DNA from: an uncultured Opitutaceae bacterium
GTDB lineage: Bacteria; Verrucomicrobiota; Verrucomicrobiae; Opitutales; Opitutaceae
Direction: 5' to 3'
DNA length: 9,417 nucleotides
NCBI GenBank assembly: GCA_946482625.1
Contig: CAMLSH010000108.1
Span: 1 to 9,417, forward strand
Positions 1 through 6,240 of this stretch are shown here, piece after piece. Every line of letters starts with the position of its first letter. Within the stretch, counting starts at the first letter, position 1. Below the pieces are notes generated by a model that did no database searches, had not been told where the DNA came from, and saw only the letters and a program-made list of their open reading frames with translations. The position numbers were made by a program, and so were the translations under genes.

Positions 1-76
1 TGGAAACGAGCCTTTCAAGGACGCCTACTTAATAAAAAAGTTGCGAGCAAATGTTCAGGGAAGTTCTGAAGCGGTC

Positions 77-589
77 TCAGGGCAGCCGCAGACTGACCCC
101 GAAGGTGAGCAATTCGGTGCCCGGATTGTTGTCGGCGAAGCTCCCATTGGAGATATGCGCCAGCCGCACTAGAAGGCGCCGTCCCGGGGAGATTTCCCAG
201 CCGGCCTCGGCGAAGGAGTAGAACTCGAGCTGGCTGCCCAGATCCTTGCCTTCGTGCCGGTCGTAGTAGCCCGGTCCAAACCCCACGACCCATTCCCACC
301 GAGGCATCGGTCGCCACGTATGCAATACCCCCGCGCCCGCGAAAACCGCGCCGTCCGTCGCCCACCCCGCGCCCAGCCACGGCTGCAATCCCGCCACGGA
401 GTTTCCCCAGCGGTACTCGCACGCCACAGCCGGAATCGTTTCGTGGTCGAAAAGCCCCGTCGCTCCTCCGTGAAAAACGACGCGGTTGTCAGCGTTGCCA
501 GCGGCATTATCGGCTCCGGCAGAAACAGTGAGAGGTGTGAACGAGAGGAGAAGGCTGGCGGCTAAAACCAAAAACTTGAACGACGACAT
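77..589 (-). CDS. pagL: PagL-type lipid A 3-O-deacylase (outer membrane)
   Basis: Probable outer-membrane beta-barrel enzyme that removes the 3-O-linked acyl chain from lipid A of LPS. With the ATG at 589 the product is 170 aa and begins with a typical signal peptide (basic MSSFKF, hydrophobic core, likely cleavage after TVSA near residue 24). The mature part has the alternating aromatic/Gly strand pattern of a small barrel. Near the C-terminus is the PagL signature: H145-I-S147-N, then NNPG and E159. The H, H+2 and H+14 spacing equals the His126/Ser128/Glu140 triad known from Pseudomonas PagL, and the protein ends in an aromatic/hydrophobic last strand (SLRLP). The reading frame extends upstream to a TTG at 631, but the extra 14 residues would precede the signal peptide and are probably not translated. 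No clear Shine-Dalgarno is seen for either start. It is likely a single-gene unit. Downstream (1-76) I see no further gene. Confidence 0.82.
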   Translation of the reverse strand: MSSFKFLVLAASLLLSFTPLTVSAGADNAAGNADNRVVFHGGATGLFDHETIPAVACEYRWGNSVAGLQPWLGAGWATDGAVFAGAGVLHTWRPMPRWEWVVGFGPGYYDRHEGKDLGSQLEFYSFAEAGWEISPGRRLLVRLAHISNGSFADNNPGTELLTFGVSLRLP

Positions 590-787
590 GAGCGAGTCGG
601 CTTGAAGTGCCAGCCGGACACGATTCGTCAATCACGCATAAACGGATACGCAGGCCACTCTGCGTTCGCCCGGCGCGTTTCGTTCGCGGGCGGCGCGGGC
701 TCGTTACCTTGCTTCGGATCCCAGCCACGAGGTTTCTATCCCGCACCCCGCCCGCCCGGTGCCGAAATGATCAACCCGCACACGCGA

Positions 788-823
788 CAAAAACGCGCAT
801 CGGCGGCCCAAATCAGGGCGCGC
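788..823 (-). terminator. Intrinsic terminator-like hairpin after the parA operon
   Basis: Read on the minus strand just past the coiled-coil gene stop, GCGCGCCC (823-816) faces GGGC (809-806) across a 6-nt loop, and the outer GCGC arm (823-820) can pair with GCGC (798-795), leaving a 7-nt bulge. Five T residues follow (793-789). A longer perfect repeat, AAACGCGC at 791-798 and GCGCGTTT at 835-842, includes the stop codon and offers an alternative outer stem. Position and T tract fit a rho-independent terminator. The bulge and short inner stem make it a modest example. Confidence 0.42.
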
Positions 824-840
824 ATCCGTAACTGGCGCGT

Positions 841-1548
841 TTATTCCGAGAACTCACCGCGCGGCTTGCTCGCCGCGGCTTTTTCAGCGGCGATTTTTGC
901 CGCGAGCTTCGGATCGTGCACCGCTTCGCGCTCACGCAACCGGCGCTCGCGCTGGTTCAGTTCGTCTTCGCGCTGTTCGAGTTCGGTCTCTTTTTCCTGC
1001 TGCTCCTGCACTTTTTCGAAAAGCTTGGTCTCGCTGTCGTCCAGGAATGCTTCGCGTTCGCGCATACCATCGCGTTGCTCCTGCAAAAGTTTTTCCTGCC
1101 GCTCGATCTCTGCCTTCAACTTCAACAACGCGGTCTGCTCCTCCTGCGAGAGCTGGCGCGAATCGTTGCTGGCGGCGCTCTTGTTCTTCGCGGCTTCGAG
1201 AAGCGAGGCACGCGCCTGAAGGAGGTTTTCCATCTCCGCGATCTCGCGTTCGCGCTCGGTGAGGCGTGCTTCGAGATCTTGAAGGCTGCGTTCCCGCTCC
1301 TCCAATTTTTGCGTGAGCTGGCGAAGCGACTTTTCCAAGCCCGCCATCTTTTGCTGATCGACGTTCAGCGGCTCGCCCCACGGGTTGCGGGTGGCCGAAC
1401 GGAGCGCGTCGATGGTCTTCTGCGTCTCAGCCGTCGCCTCGGATACTTCGAAGGGCGAACGCAGTCTCCGCCGGGGCAGCACCAACGGATTTTCCGTTTT
1501 GGGCTTCGGGGGGAACTTGATGACTACGGGCTGAGGTTCGGCGGACAT
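841..1548 (-). CDS. Coiled-coil protein, third gene of parA operon
   Basis: Unrecognised 235-aa soluble protein with no signal peptide or membrane segment. The first ~45 residues are proline-rich and basic (KFPPKPK, LPRRRLRSPF) and probably disordered. From about residue 45 to 215 the sequence is almost continuous heptad-like Glu/Gln/Arg/Leu (LEERERSLQDLEARLTERE and similar), interrupted near 120-135 by a Lys/Ser/Asn-rich break (KNKSAASNDS), so two coiled-coil segments are likely. It ends with an Ala/Lys-rich helix and a short acidic tail. A GTG at 1551 lies directly before the ATG at 1548; either could start it. The start is about 31 nt after the stop of the preceding gene on the same strand, so it is very probably co-transcribed with it and with parA. 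By analogy with ParA partner proteins, whose basic N-termini stimulate the ATPase, it could be the adaptor or scaffold of the system. That role is inference. Confidence 0.72.
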   Translation of the reverse strand: MSAEPQPVVIKFPPKPKTENPLVLPRRRLRSPFEVSEATAETQKTIDALRSATRNPWGEPLNVDQQKMAGLEKSLRQLTQKLEERERSLQDLEARLTEREREIAEMENLLQARASLLEAAKNKSAASNDSRQLSQEEQTALLKLKAEIERQEKLLQEQRDGMREREAFLDDSETKLFEKVQEQQEKETELEQREDELNQRERRLREREAVHDPKLAAKIAAEKAAASKPRGEFSE

Positions 1549-1581
1549 CACACTGCAATTGCCAGTTATCGGCGGCTTTGG

Positions 1582-2658
1582 TTATTTCTTAAATAATCTT
1601 CCGATCCGTGAGAAAAACCCGCCGCGCGACGCGCCCTGCTCTGTCGTTTCCACGGTCGGTGTGATCGTCGTGGTCGGATGCGCATTTTGCTCAAGCGGCA
1701 CCAAGTAGGGTTTGAGCAGGCCGGTGACGATGGATTCGACCAGCGGGTCTTTGAGTACGATCGCAAGGCGGGCGACGGGAACGCCCGCGTTCACCTGCTC
1801 CTGAAGTTTAGCGTGATCGGCTTGGAAATATTCGATGTATGACGCGGTGTGCTGCCGGAGGATTTCTTCGGCGGCGTCGGCGTCGGATTGCTGGGCGGTC
1901 GCCGCCTTTTCCGCATCTTCGGTGCCGAGGATCGCGCCATAACGCTGCGCGAGTGACGCCTCGATGGCATCGGGAAATGCGCGCACGGCGAGAGCGATGC
2001 CTTCGAGCAGGTGCAGGCCTTTCTCGCCCGGACGGAAAGGGAAAAACTGGGCAAGCGTCTGCTCGTCGATGTGTGACAGCGCATTAAGCAGAGAGCGAAA
2101 ATCGCCGCCGAGGATGACGTTGTGCGAGATGCCCTGCGCGAAGACGGCGAAGGCCTTCAGCGTCGTGATGTTCTCCAGGTTGCAGAACTCGCGCGTCTCC
2201 GCCGTGAGCGCGATCAGCGAGATCGGAAACTCTTCGGGAATGCCGAGCTTGCTCAGGTTCTTGAGGATCGGGTTGTCGCGCTCGTCCACCAACGCGTCGT
2301 TCGTCACCATGTCGCCGAAGGGCTCGTCGAACGCCAGCGTCTCCTGCAGAATGGTAATGAGCAGGTCGATACGACTGGAGTGACCGGCGAGCCCGGGCAT
2401 GGCGCAGAGTTCGCGGTAGTTCAGATCGATGTATTTCGCGGGAGTTTCGTCGGCGCCTTTGAGCGGCCACGCGGCGACGTTGAGATTTTCAGCGAGCCCC
2501 GCGAGCTGCGTATCGATCATGATGGACGTGTGAAACGCCGTGCGAACGGCATCCCACTCCCGGGGGCTGAATTTGCCGGTGCCAGGCTGTCCACCGGCGG
2601 AGGGCGTGATGTCGGGATTGGGCGGCATGGGGAGGCGGTACGCAGAACTCTGGCTCAA
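1582..2658 (-). CDS. Unknown helical protein, second gene of parA operon
   Basis: Not recognised. 358 aa if started at the TTG at 2658, whose first bases overlap the parA stop (TTGA, 4 nt), a layout typical of translational coupling. An ATG at 2628 would give 348 aa, and neither has a clear Shine-Dalgarno. There is no signal peptide. The first ~30 residues are Pro/Gly-rich, followed by a largely helical body. The centre (about residues 140-225) contains IPEEFPISLIAL, TLKAFAVFAQG, a Gly-Gly turn (ILGGDFRSLLNAL) and FPFRPGEKGLHLLE, which looks like a folded helical domain. A charged Ala/Gln/Glu-rich helix follows (about 245-290), then a Thr/Pro linker. The C-terminus, GGFFSRIGRLFKK, is a short basic amphipathic stretch that could bind a membrane or a partner. 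It sits between a ParA ATPase and a coiled-coil protein in one operon, so a role in the same positioning or assembly process is likely. No enzymatic motif is visible. Confidence 0.75.
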   Translation of the reverse strand: MSQSSAYRLPMPPNPDITPSAGGQPGTGKFSPREWDAVRTAFHTSIMIDTQLAGLAENLNVAAWPLKGADETPAKYIDLNYRELCAMPGLAGHSSRIDLLITILQETLAFDEPFGDMVTNDALVDERDNPILKNLSKLGIPEEFPISLIALTAETREFCNLENITTLKAFAVFAQGISHNVILGGDFRSLLNALSHIDEQTLAQFFPFRPGEKGLHLLEGIALAVRAFPDAIEASLAQRYGAILGTEDAEKAATAQQSDADAAEEILRQHTASYIEYFQADHAKLQEQVNAGVPVARLAIVLKDPLVESIVTGLLKPYLVPLEQNAHPTTTITPTVETTEQGASRGGFFSRIGRLFKK

Positions 2659-3539
2659 CTTGAGTGGTTCATCAACTCGGTCACCACATCGCGATAATCC
2701 TGCGCGACGTTATCCTCCTGCTGCGCCTCCTGCCCGACGAGGATGACTGGCAGACCGAGCGTGACGGCGCGACGCACCACCATCGCGTCCCGGACCTGCG
2801 TATTGAAGATCTTGGCGTTCTGTCCGACGCGTTTAACCGTGCGAAATTGATTCATGCGAAGCTGCATGCGCATCTTCGGCACCTCGATGTCCACGTTGGC
2901 TTTGATCGAGTTGAAAATAATGCCGTTCACCAGCGCCGGCGGCCCCATCTCGGCATTGCGGAAACTCGCGGACAGGCGGTGAAACTTCACCAGCTTTTCG
3001 ACGAGCAGCGTGAAACCGATCAGGCTGAGCGCGTCGGGATTCGCGGGGACATAGATTTCGTTGGAGCAAAACACGCCGCACTGCGACGCGCGCAAGATGT
3101 TCGGCGGGCAGTCGAAAAGGATGTAGTCGTAGTTGTCCTCCACCTCGGCGAGTTGCTGCTGAAACATCAGGTATGGCGGGCAGCCGGGTTTGCCCTGAAA
3201 CTCCGCTTCGAGATCGACGAGGTTGAAGGTCGTCGGGACCAGATCGAGGCCGGGGAGTAACTTGTCGCCGTTCTTGTCCTCGACCACGTCTTTGATGATC
3301 AAGTCCTTCACCCGGACCGTGCCGGGTTCGAAAATCGAGTAAACCGCGCCCTCGCTTGAGTTGTTGATTTTATTCCAACGCTCCAACCGCAACAACCAGA
3401 TGCTCGCATTGGACTGTGTATCGAAGTCGAACAGCAGCACGCGTTTGCCCGCTTTCGCGAGACAGGCGGCGATGTTGACTATGAGCGACGTCTTACCGAC
3501 GCCGCCCTTGTAATTGATGAAACTGATTTTTCGAGCCAT
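2655..3539 (-). CDS. ParA/MinD-family (Soj-like) partitioning ATPase
   Basis: 294-aa P-loop ATPase of the ParA/MinD superfamily, the class that dimerises on ATP and forms dynamic gradients on DNA or membrane to position cargo. The deviant Walker A motif KGGVGKTS is at residues 11-18 and keeps both the signature Lys11 and Lys16. The A' motif LLFDFDTQSN (35-44) supplies Asp40. Walker B is YILFDCPP (139-146). The end (VRDAMVVRRAVTLGLPVI and a final Ala-rich helix) matches ParA C-termini. It lacks an N-terminal HTH, so it is the short chromosomal or orphan type, and it has no MinD-like amphipathic C-terminal tail. The ATG at 3539 starts directly with the first beta strand (RKISFINYKGG). It is the first gene of a three-gene minus-strand unit. 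No ParB gene, and no parS-like site that I could recognise, is present, so chromosome segregation is less likely than positioning of another cargo. The symbol is left empty because it is probably not the canonical parA. Confidence 0.9.
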   Translation of the reverse strand: MARKISFINYKGGVGKTSLIVNIAACLAKAGKRVLLFDFDTQSNASIWLLRLERWNKINNSSEGAVYSIFEPGTVRVKDLIIKDVVEDKNGDKLLPGLDLVPTTFNLVDLEAEFQGKPGCPPYLMFQQQLAEVEDNYDYILFDCPPNILRASQCGVFCSNEIYVPANPDALSLIGFTLLVEKLVKFHRLSASFRNAEMGPPALVNGIIFNSIKANVDIEVPKMRMQLRMNQFRTVKRVGQNAKIFNTQVRDAMVVRRAVTLGLPVILVGQEAQQEDNVAQDYRDVVTELMNHSS

Positions 3540-3763
3540 CCGAGGTGCGGGGAAGAAGTTTTAAGGCGCAGTGCGCTAGAGAGTTGAATTGGTCAATCGG
3601 AGCGGCGTCGCGAGGATAAAAGGCGCATGTGTCCTTTTCACGGTTTTTTCAGCAGGCCGTTTGCGTACTCCATGTTCGGCCGCGCCTCTCGCGAAGCAGT
3701 CTATTTCACCTGCTCGTCACCCGGCCGTCACTTTTCCGCCTCCGATTGCGCGCACACTGTGTC
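3540..3763. promoter_or_regulatory. Divergent intergenic region between parA-like and response regulator genes
   Basis: These 224 nt separate two outward-facing transcription units and must hold both promoters. I could not pick convincing -35/-10 pairs on either strand. Visible elements are a TTGA-N5-TCAA dyad around 3582-3595, an A-rich GGATAAAAGG at 3614-3623, and a hairpin (AAAAGG/CCTTTT) listed separately. The response-regulator frame stays open back to a GTG at 3629, but codon third positions in 3629-3763 are noticeably less G/C than in the gene, which supports noncoding DNA. Confidence 0.5.
3618..3638. repeat. AAAAGG-N9-CCTTTT inverted repeat
   Basis: A perfect 6-bp inverted repeat, AAAAGG (3618-3623) and CCTTTT (3633-3638), with a 9-nt loop. 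Each strand reads as a small hairpin ending in TTTT, and on the plus strand a T6 run follows at 3643-3648. No gene on either strand ends here, so it is not a normal gene terminator. It could be an operator, a leader hairpin for the parA operon, or chance. Confidence 0.35.
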
Positions 3764-4171
3764 GTGCCTCTAACCATACTCAGTGTTGATGACGAACGGG
3801 ACGTCACCGAACTCGTCGCATTTCACCTTTCCCGCGCTGGCTATGAAGTCATCACCGCGGCGAGCGGACGAGAAGCCCTCGATGCGGTACAACGCCGCCG
3901 GCCCGATCTTATCGTGCTCGACCTCATGCTGCCCGACATCGACGGCTTCGGCATCTGCGAAATCCTCCGCCGCCAGCCGGTCACGGCGAGAATTCCCATC
4001 GTGATCCTCACCGCGTGGGCCACGAACGATGCGCGGCACTTTGGGCTGGAGCTCGGAGCGCTCGACTATCTCACAAAGCCTTTCAGCCCGAAAGAACTCG
4101 TCCAGCGCGTCACCCGGTTGCTCAGCCTGCGTCCCGACGTCGCCGACACGTCGAAATCCCAAACCGCCTGA
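3764..4171 (+). CDS. Single-domain response regulator (CheY-like receiver)
   Basis: Stand-alone receiver of a two-component system, 135 aa from the GTG at 3764. The full phosphorylation site is present: acidic pair D9-D10 (SVDDE), phospho-acceptor D53 (LIVLDLMLP), T83 (ILTAW) and K105 (LTKPF). The sequence stops soon after the last receiver helix (LVQRVTRLLSLR), so there is no DNA-binding or enzymatic output domain. It may act by protein contact or as a phosphorelay intermediate. The frame is open to a GTG at 3629 (180 aa), but the 45 extra residues are Arg/Ser/Leu-rich, resemble no receiver N-terminus and have weaker codon bias. Receivers normally begin a few residues before the first strand, so 3764 is preferred even though a Shine-Dalgarno is lacking. 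The Gre-like gene starts 40 nt downstream on the same strand and may be co-transcribed. No cognate kinase is adjacent; the hybrid kinase at 6422 has its own receiver. Confidence 0.85.
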   Translation: MPLTILSVDDERDVTELVAFHLSRAGYEVITAASGREALDAVQRRRPDLIVLDLMLPDIDGFGICEILRRQPVTARIPIVILTAWATNDARHFGLELGALDYLTKPFSPKELVQRVTRLLSLRPDVADTSKSQTA

Positions 4172-4211
4172 TTAGCTCGAAAATCCTCCGCGCGGACTTT
4201 TCTGTCGCGCG

Positions 4212-4691
4212 ATGGACAAAGTCCTCCTTCGCACCGCCATCATCGCCCGGCTCACCACCGAGCTCGATACGCTCACCCGTGCCGCACTCATGGCGCGCGA
4301 CGAAGCGACGAGCGAGCAGAGCAAGGCTGAGAACAAATACGACACCCGCGGTCAGGAGGCGGCTTATCTGGCCGAGGGACAGGCGAAACTCGCGCTCGAA
4401 TTGCAGGAAACCATCGCGGTGTATCAATCCCTGCCGCTACCGGATTTTGCGGCGATCGACGCCGTCGCAGTGGGCGCCGTGATCACCCTCGCTGCCCGCG
4501 GGAAATCTTCGGCGTACTTTCTCGGTCCGCGCAGCGGCGGTTTGGAACTGGATGTCGCTGGTCGCTCTCTGATCGTCGTCACCCCGCAATCCCCGCTCGG
4601 TCGCCAACTGCCCGGACGTCGCGTGGGCGACACCGTTCAACTCCCGGGAAGAGGCGGTCCGGTTCCGCACCAGATCGCCTCGATCGAGTAG
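4212..4691 (+). CDS. GreA/GreB-family protein (RNA polymerase secondary-channel type)
   Basis: 159 aa, the same length as GreA. Residues 1-75 form a long charged helical hairpin like the Gre N-terminal coiled coil. Residues ~78-159 match the FKBP-like Gre C-terminal domain, including the conserved block VTPQSPLGRQLPGRRVGD (about 123-140), followed by VQLP. The family acts on stalled RNA polymerase by inserting the coiled coil into the secondary channel. In GreA the hairpin tip carries DLKEN, with two acidic residues that hold the catalytic Mg2+. Here the aligned tip reads S37-K-A-E40-N-K-Y, keeping the second acid but with Ser in place of the first. This suggests a divergent Gre-like factor that may not stimulate transcript cleavage. 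The ATG at 4212 gives a natural start (MDKVLLRTAI), though no strong ribosome-binding site is seen. It lies 40 nt after the receiver gene and converges on the TonB-family gene with 24 nt between stops. Confidence 0.8.
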   Translation: MDKVLLRTAIIARLTTELDTLTRAALMARDEATSEQSKAENKYDTRGQEAAYLAEGQAKLALELQETIAVYQSLPLPDFAAIDAVAVGAVITLAARGKSSAYFLGPRSGGLELDVAGRSLIVVTPQSPLGRQLPGRRVGDTVQLPGRGGPVPHQIASIE

Positions 4692-4715
4692 TCGCGCATT
4701 AACTACAGCAGCCGG

Positions 4716-5402
4716 CTATTCGTTCAAATTGAACTTCACGGGCACCAGCATCCGGAAGCTCACCGGCGTCATGTTGCGCGTGCCAGGCTCGAACCGCCAT
4801 TTCGAGACAGCCGCGATCGTGGACGCCTCGAAATCCGGATGCGTCGAGCGAACCACACGCGGATGCGTCACCCGCCCGCGTTCATCGACGATGAACTCAA
4901 CCAACACTTCGCCGCTGACTCCGCTCGCTTTCAGGGAGAATGGATACGACGGCGGTGTTTGCACGCGGGCGCGGGGCTCGTCGTCGAGCCCGACCGTGCT
5001 GTAGATAATCTTTCCATTGCTGCGACCCGGGCCGTATTCCAAAGCGTTGGGATCGCCATCGATCGGGCCTTCGCCCGGAGAGATGATGCGAGTCACCACC
5101 TTCACCCGGGTTGGCGTGTTGCGGGCGATTTCCATCACGAAATCAGACGGGGAAATTTTATCGGCGGCGCGGTCCTCTGTCATTGGGCGTGGCGCTGCCG
5201 GTTTTCCTCCCGAGGGTTCGCTCCGTATATTCATGATCTCCGGCTTCTCGGGCGGCGGAGGCTCGAGGGTTACAGGATCCCAGTTCGTCGGTGCTGGAAC
5301 GACTGGTACGATCGGCGGGCGGTCGGGTGTTTTGAAACCGAACATCAAAAACGCATGTGCGGAGCAGGCGATGACGACGGGCAGGGTAAACGGACGATTC
5401 AT
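4716..5402 (-). CDS. TonB-family energy transducer protein
   Basis: 228-aa inner-membrane-anchored periplasmic protein. Residues ~7-23 form an N-terminal membrane anchor containing a histidine (CSAHAFLMFG), as TonB anchors do. A proline-rich linker follows (28-75: PPIVPVVPAP, EPPPPEKPE), then a Ser/Asp/Arg-rich stretch. Residues ~150-226 are a TonB C-terminal domain (YPFSLKASGVSGEVLVEFIV, then the DFEASTIAAVSKWRFEPG block), the part that contacts the TonB box of outer-membrane receptors. The ATG at 5402 has a good ribosome-binding site (AGGAG, 5 nt upstream), the clearest in the window. TonB needs ExbB/ExbD, which are not adjacent, so this may be an additional or dedicated TonB paralogue sharing a distant motor. 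It is divergent from the secreted protein at 5517 (114 nt between starts) and convergent with the Gre-like gene. Confidence 0.87.
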   Translation of the reverse strand: MNRPFTLPVVIACSAHAFLMFGFKTPDRPPIVPVVPAPTNWDPVTLEPPPPEKPEIMNIRSEPSGGKPAAPRPMTEDRAADKISPSDFVMEIARNTPTRVKVVTRIISPGEGPIDGDPNALEYGPGRSNGKIIYSTVGLDDEPRARVQTPPSYPFSLKASGVSGEVLVEFIVDERGRVTHPRVVRSTHPDFEASTIAAVSKWRFEPGTRNMTPVSFRMLVPVKFNLNE

Positions 5403-5407
5403 GGGGT

Positions 5408-5412
5408 CTCCT
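5408..5412 (-). promoter_or_regulatory. Shine-Dalgarno site of the TonB-family gene
   Basis: AGGAG on the minus strand (CTCCT on plus) lies 5 nt before the ATG at 5402 and fixes that start. It is the only strong Shine-Dalgarno found in the window. Confidence 0.75.
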
Positions 5413-5516
5413 GAGTTGAGGATTTAAGATTCAAAAAGAAAACGCGCCGCCCGGGGCTTTCTTAACGCAACCACCGCAGGATTGAAAAAACTCCACGCGT
5501 CTCGTTTCTCCCCGGG

Positions 5517-6200
5517 ATGCTTCGTTCGTTGATGCTCTCCGCCTGCCTGATTCTCGCCGCGTCGTTGCGCGCCGGCACACTTCCTCCTGAGTTGGAAAAA
5601 GCGCTCGCCGCATTCCAGGCCGAAGGGACGAAAGGCTGGGCCTTCACGCAAAGCACCGCCTCGGCGGAGAAAAGTTTGGTCGAGCGTTTCGATCCGTCGA
5701 AGCCCGAGTTTAGCCGCTGGAAGTTGCTGAAAAAAGACGGCCGCGAGCCGACCGAGTCCGAAATCAAAGAGTACAACGACATGCTCACGCGCCGCAGCCG
5801 CGGTCAGACCGCGCCCAACGTCAAAGACCAGATCCGCCCCGAAACCTGCGAGCCGCTGGGCGTCGATAACGGCCGCGCTCGCTACCGCTTCCAGCTCAAG
5901 CCCGGCGCCGAGGACGACAAAAGCGCCGAGCACATGGTCGTGACTTTCTCCCTACACCTCGATTCCGGCACCATCGAGCGCGTCGAACTCGCCACCATTC
6001 GCCCCTTTTCCCCCATGTTCACCGTCAAGATCGAGGAAGCGCGGACCGTGATCACCTACACCCTTCCCGACGAATCGACCCCCACCTTACTCCAGGAAAT
6101 CACAGTGCGAGTCCGCGGCCGGGCTATGTTTTTCAAGTCACTCGATGAAGACATGACTGTGTCTTATTCGGACTACGCTCCCGCCACCAAGAAGCGGTGA
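5517..6200 (+). CDS. Secreted/periplasmic protein of unknown function
   Basis: 227 aa, not recognised. The N-terminus is a short signal peptide (MLRS, hydrophobic LMLSACLILAAS, likely cleavage after A19 in SLRA-GT), so the protein is exported. A cysteine at residue 10 in LSAC resembles a lipobox but is too close to the N-terminus to be convincing. The mature part starts with a short helix (PELEKALAAFQ). A strand-rich body follows, with RFDPSKP, SRWKLL and DGREPTESEIKEY (about residues 57-86), then alternating hydrophobic strands (HMVVTFSLHLDSGTIERVEL, VKIEEARTVITYTL, EITVRVRGRAMFF). This pattern could be a LolA/RseB-like beta sheet that binds a lipid or hydrophobic ligand, but that is only a guess from strand pattern. 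The ATG at 5517 gives the natural signal peptide; no Shine-Dalgarno is evident. It is transcribed divergently from the TonB-family gene and ends 221 nt before the sensor kinase on the same strand, separated by a hairpin. Confidence 0.72.
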   Translation: MLRSLMLSACLILAASLRAGTLPPELEKALAAFQAEGTKGWAFTQSTASAEKSLVERFDPSKPEFSRWKLLKKDGREPTESEIKEYNDMLTRRSRGQTAPNVKDQIRPETCEPLGVDNGRARYRFQLKPGAEDDKSAEHMVVTFSLHLDSGTIERVELATIRPFSPMFTVKIEEARTVITYTLPDESTPTLLQEITVRVRGRAMFFKSLDEDMTVSYSDYAPATKKR

Positions 6201-6201
6201 A

Positions 6202-6240
6202 CCGAGGGCCCCGCCCCATAAGGCCGCCAGACGCCCTCGG
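6202..6240 (+). terminator. Inverted repeat just after the secreted-protein gene
   Basis: CCGAGGGC (6202-6209) and GCCCTCGG (6233-6240) form a perfect 8-bp, GC-rich stem with a 23-nt loop, starting 2 nt after the TGA stop. No T tract follows, so it would be a weak or factor-assisted terminator or a 3'-end stabilising hairpin. The position argues for 3'-end formation of the upstream gene. Confidence 0.4.

Noticed and set aside
31..70. Possible terminator for pagL: TTCAG/CTGAA repeat (54-58/66-70) and a T-rich run on the minus strand (about 31-40)
   Set aside because: The stem is only 5 bp and lies well over 10 nt from the T run; too weak to annotate as a terminator.
587..631. Upstream TTG start for the PagL-like gene
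   Set aside because: It would add 14 residues before an otherwise well-formed signal peptide beginning at the ATG at 589.
602..1219. A 205-codon plus-strand frame
   Set aside because: Its Ser/Arg/Cys-rich repetitive translation arises from reading the coiled-coil gene in antisense; no start signal or domain is seen.
5535..5546. Lipobox-like LSAC in the secreted protein (Cys10)
   Set aside because: Only nine residues precede the Cys, too few for a lipoprotein signal peptide; a standard signal peptidase site after residue 19 fits better.
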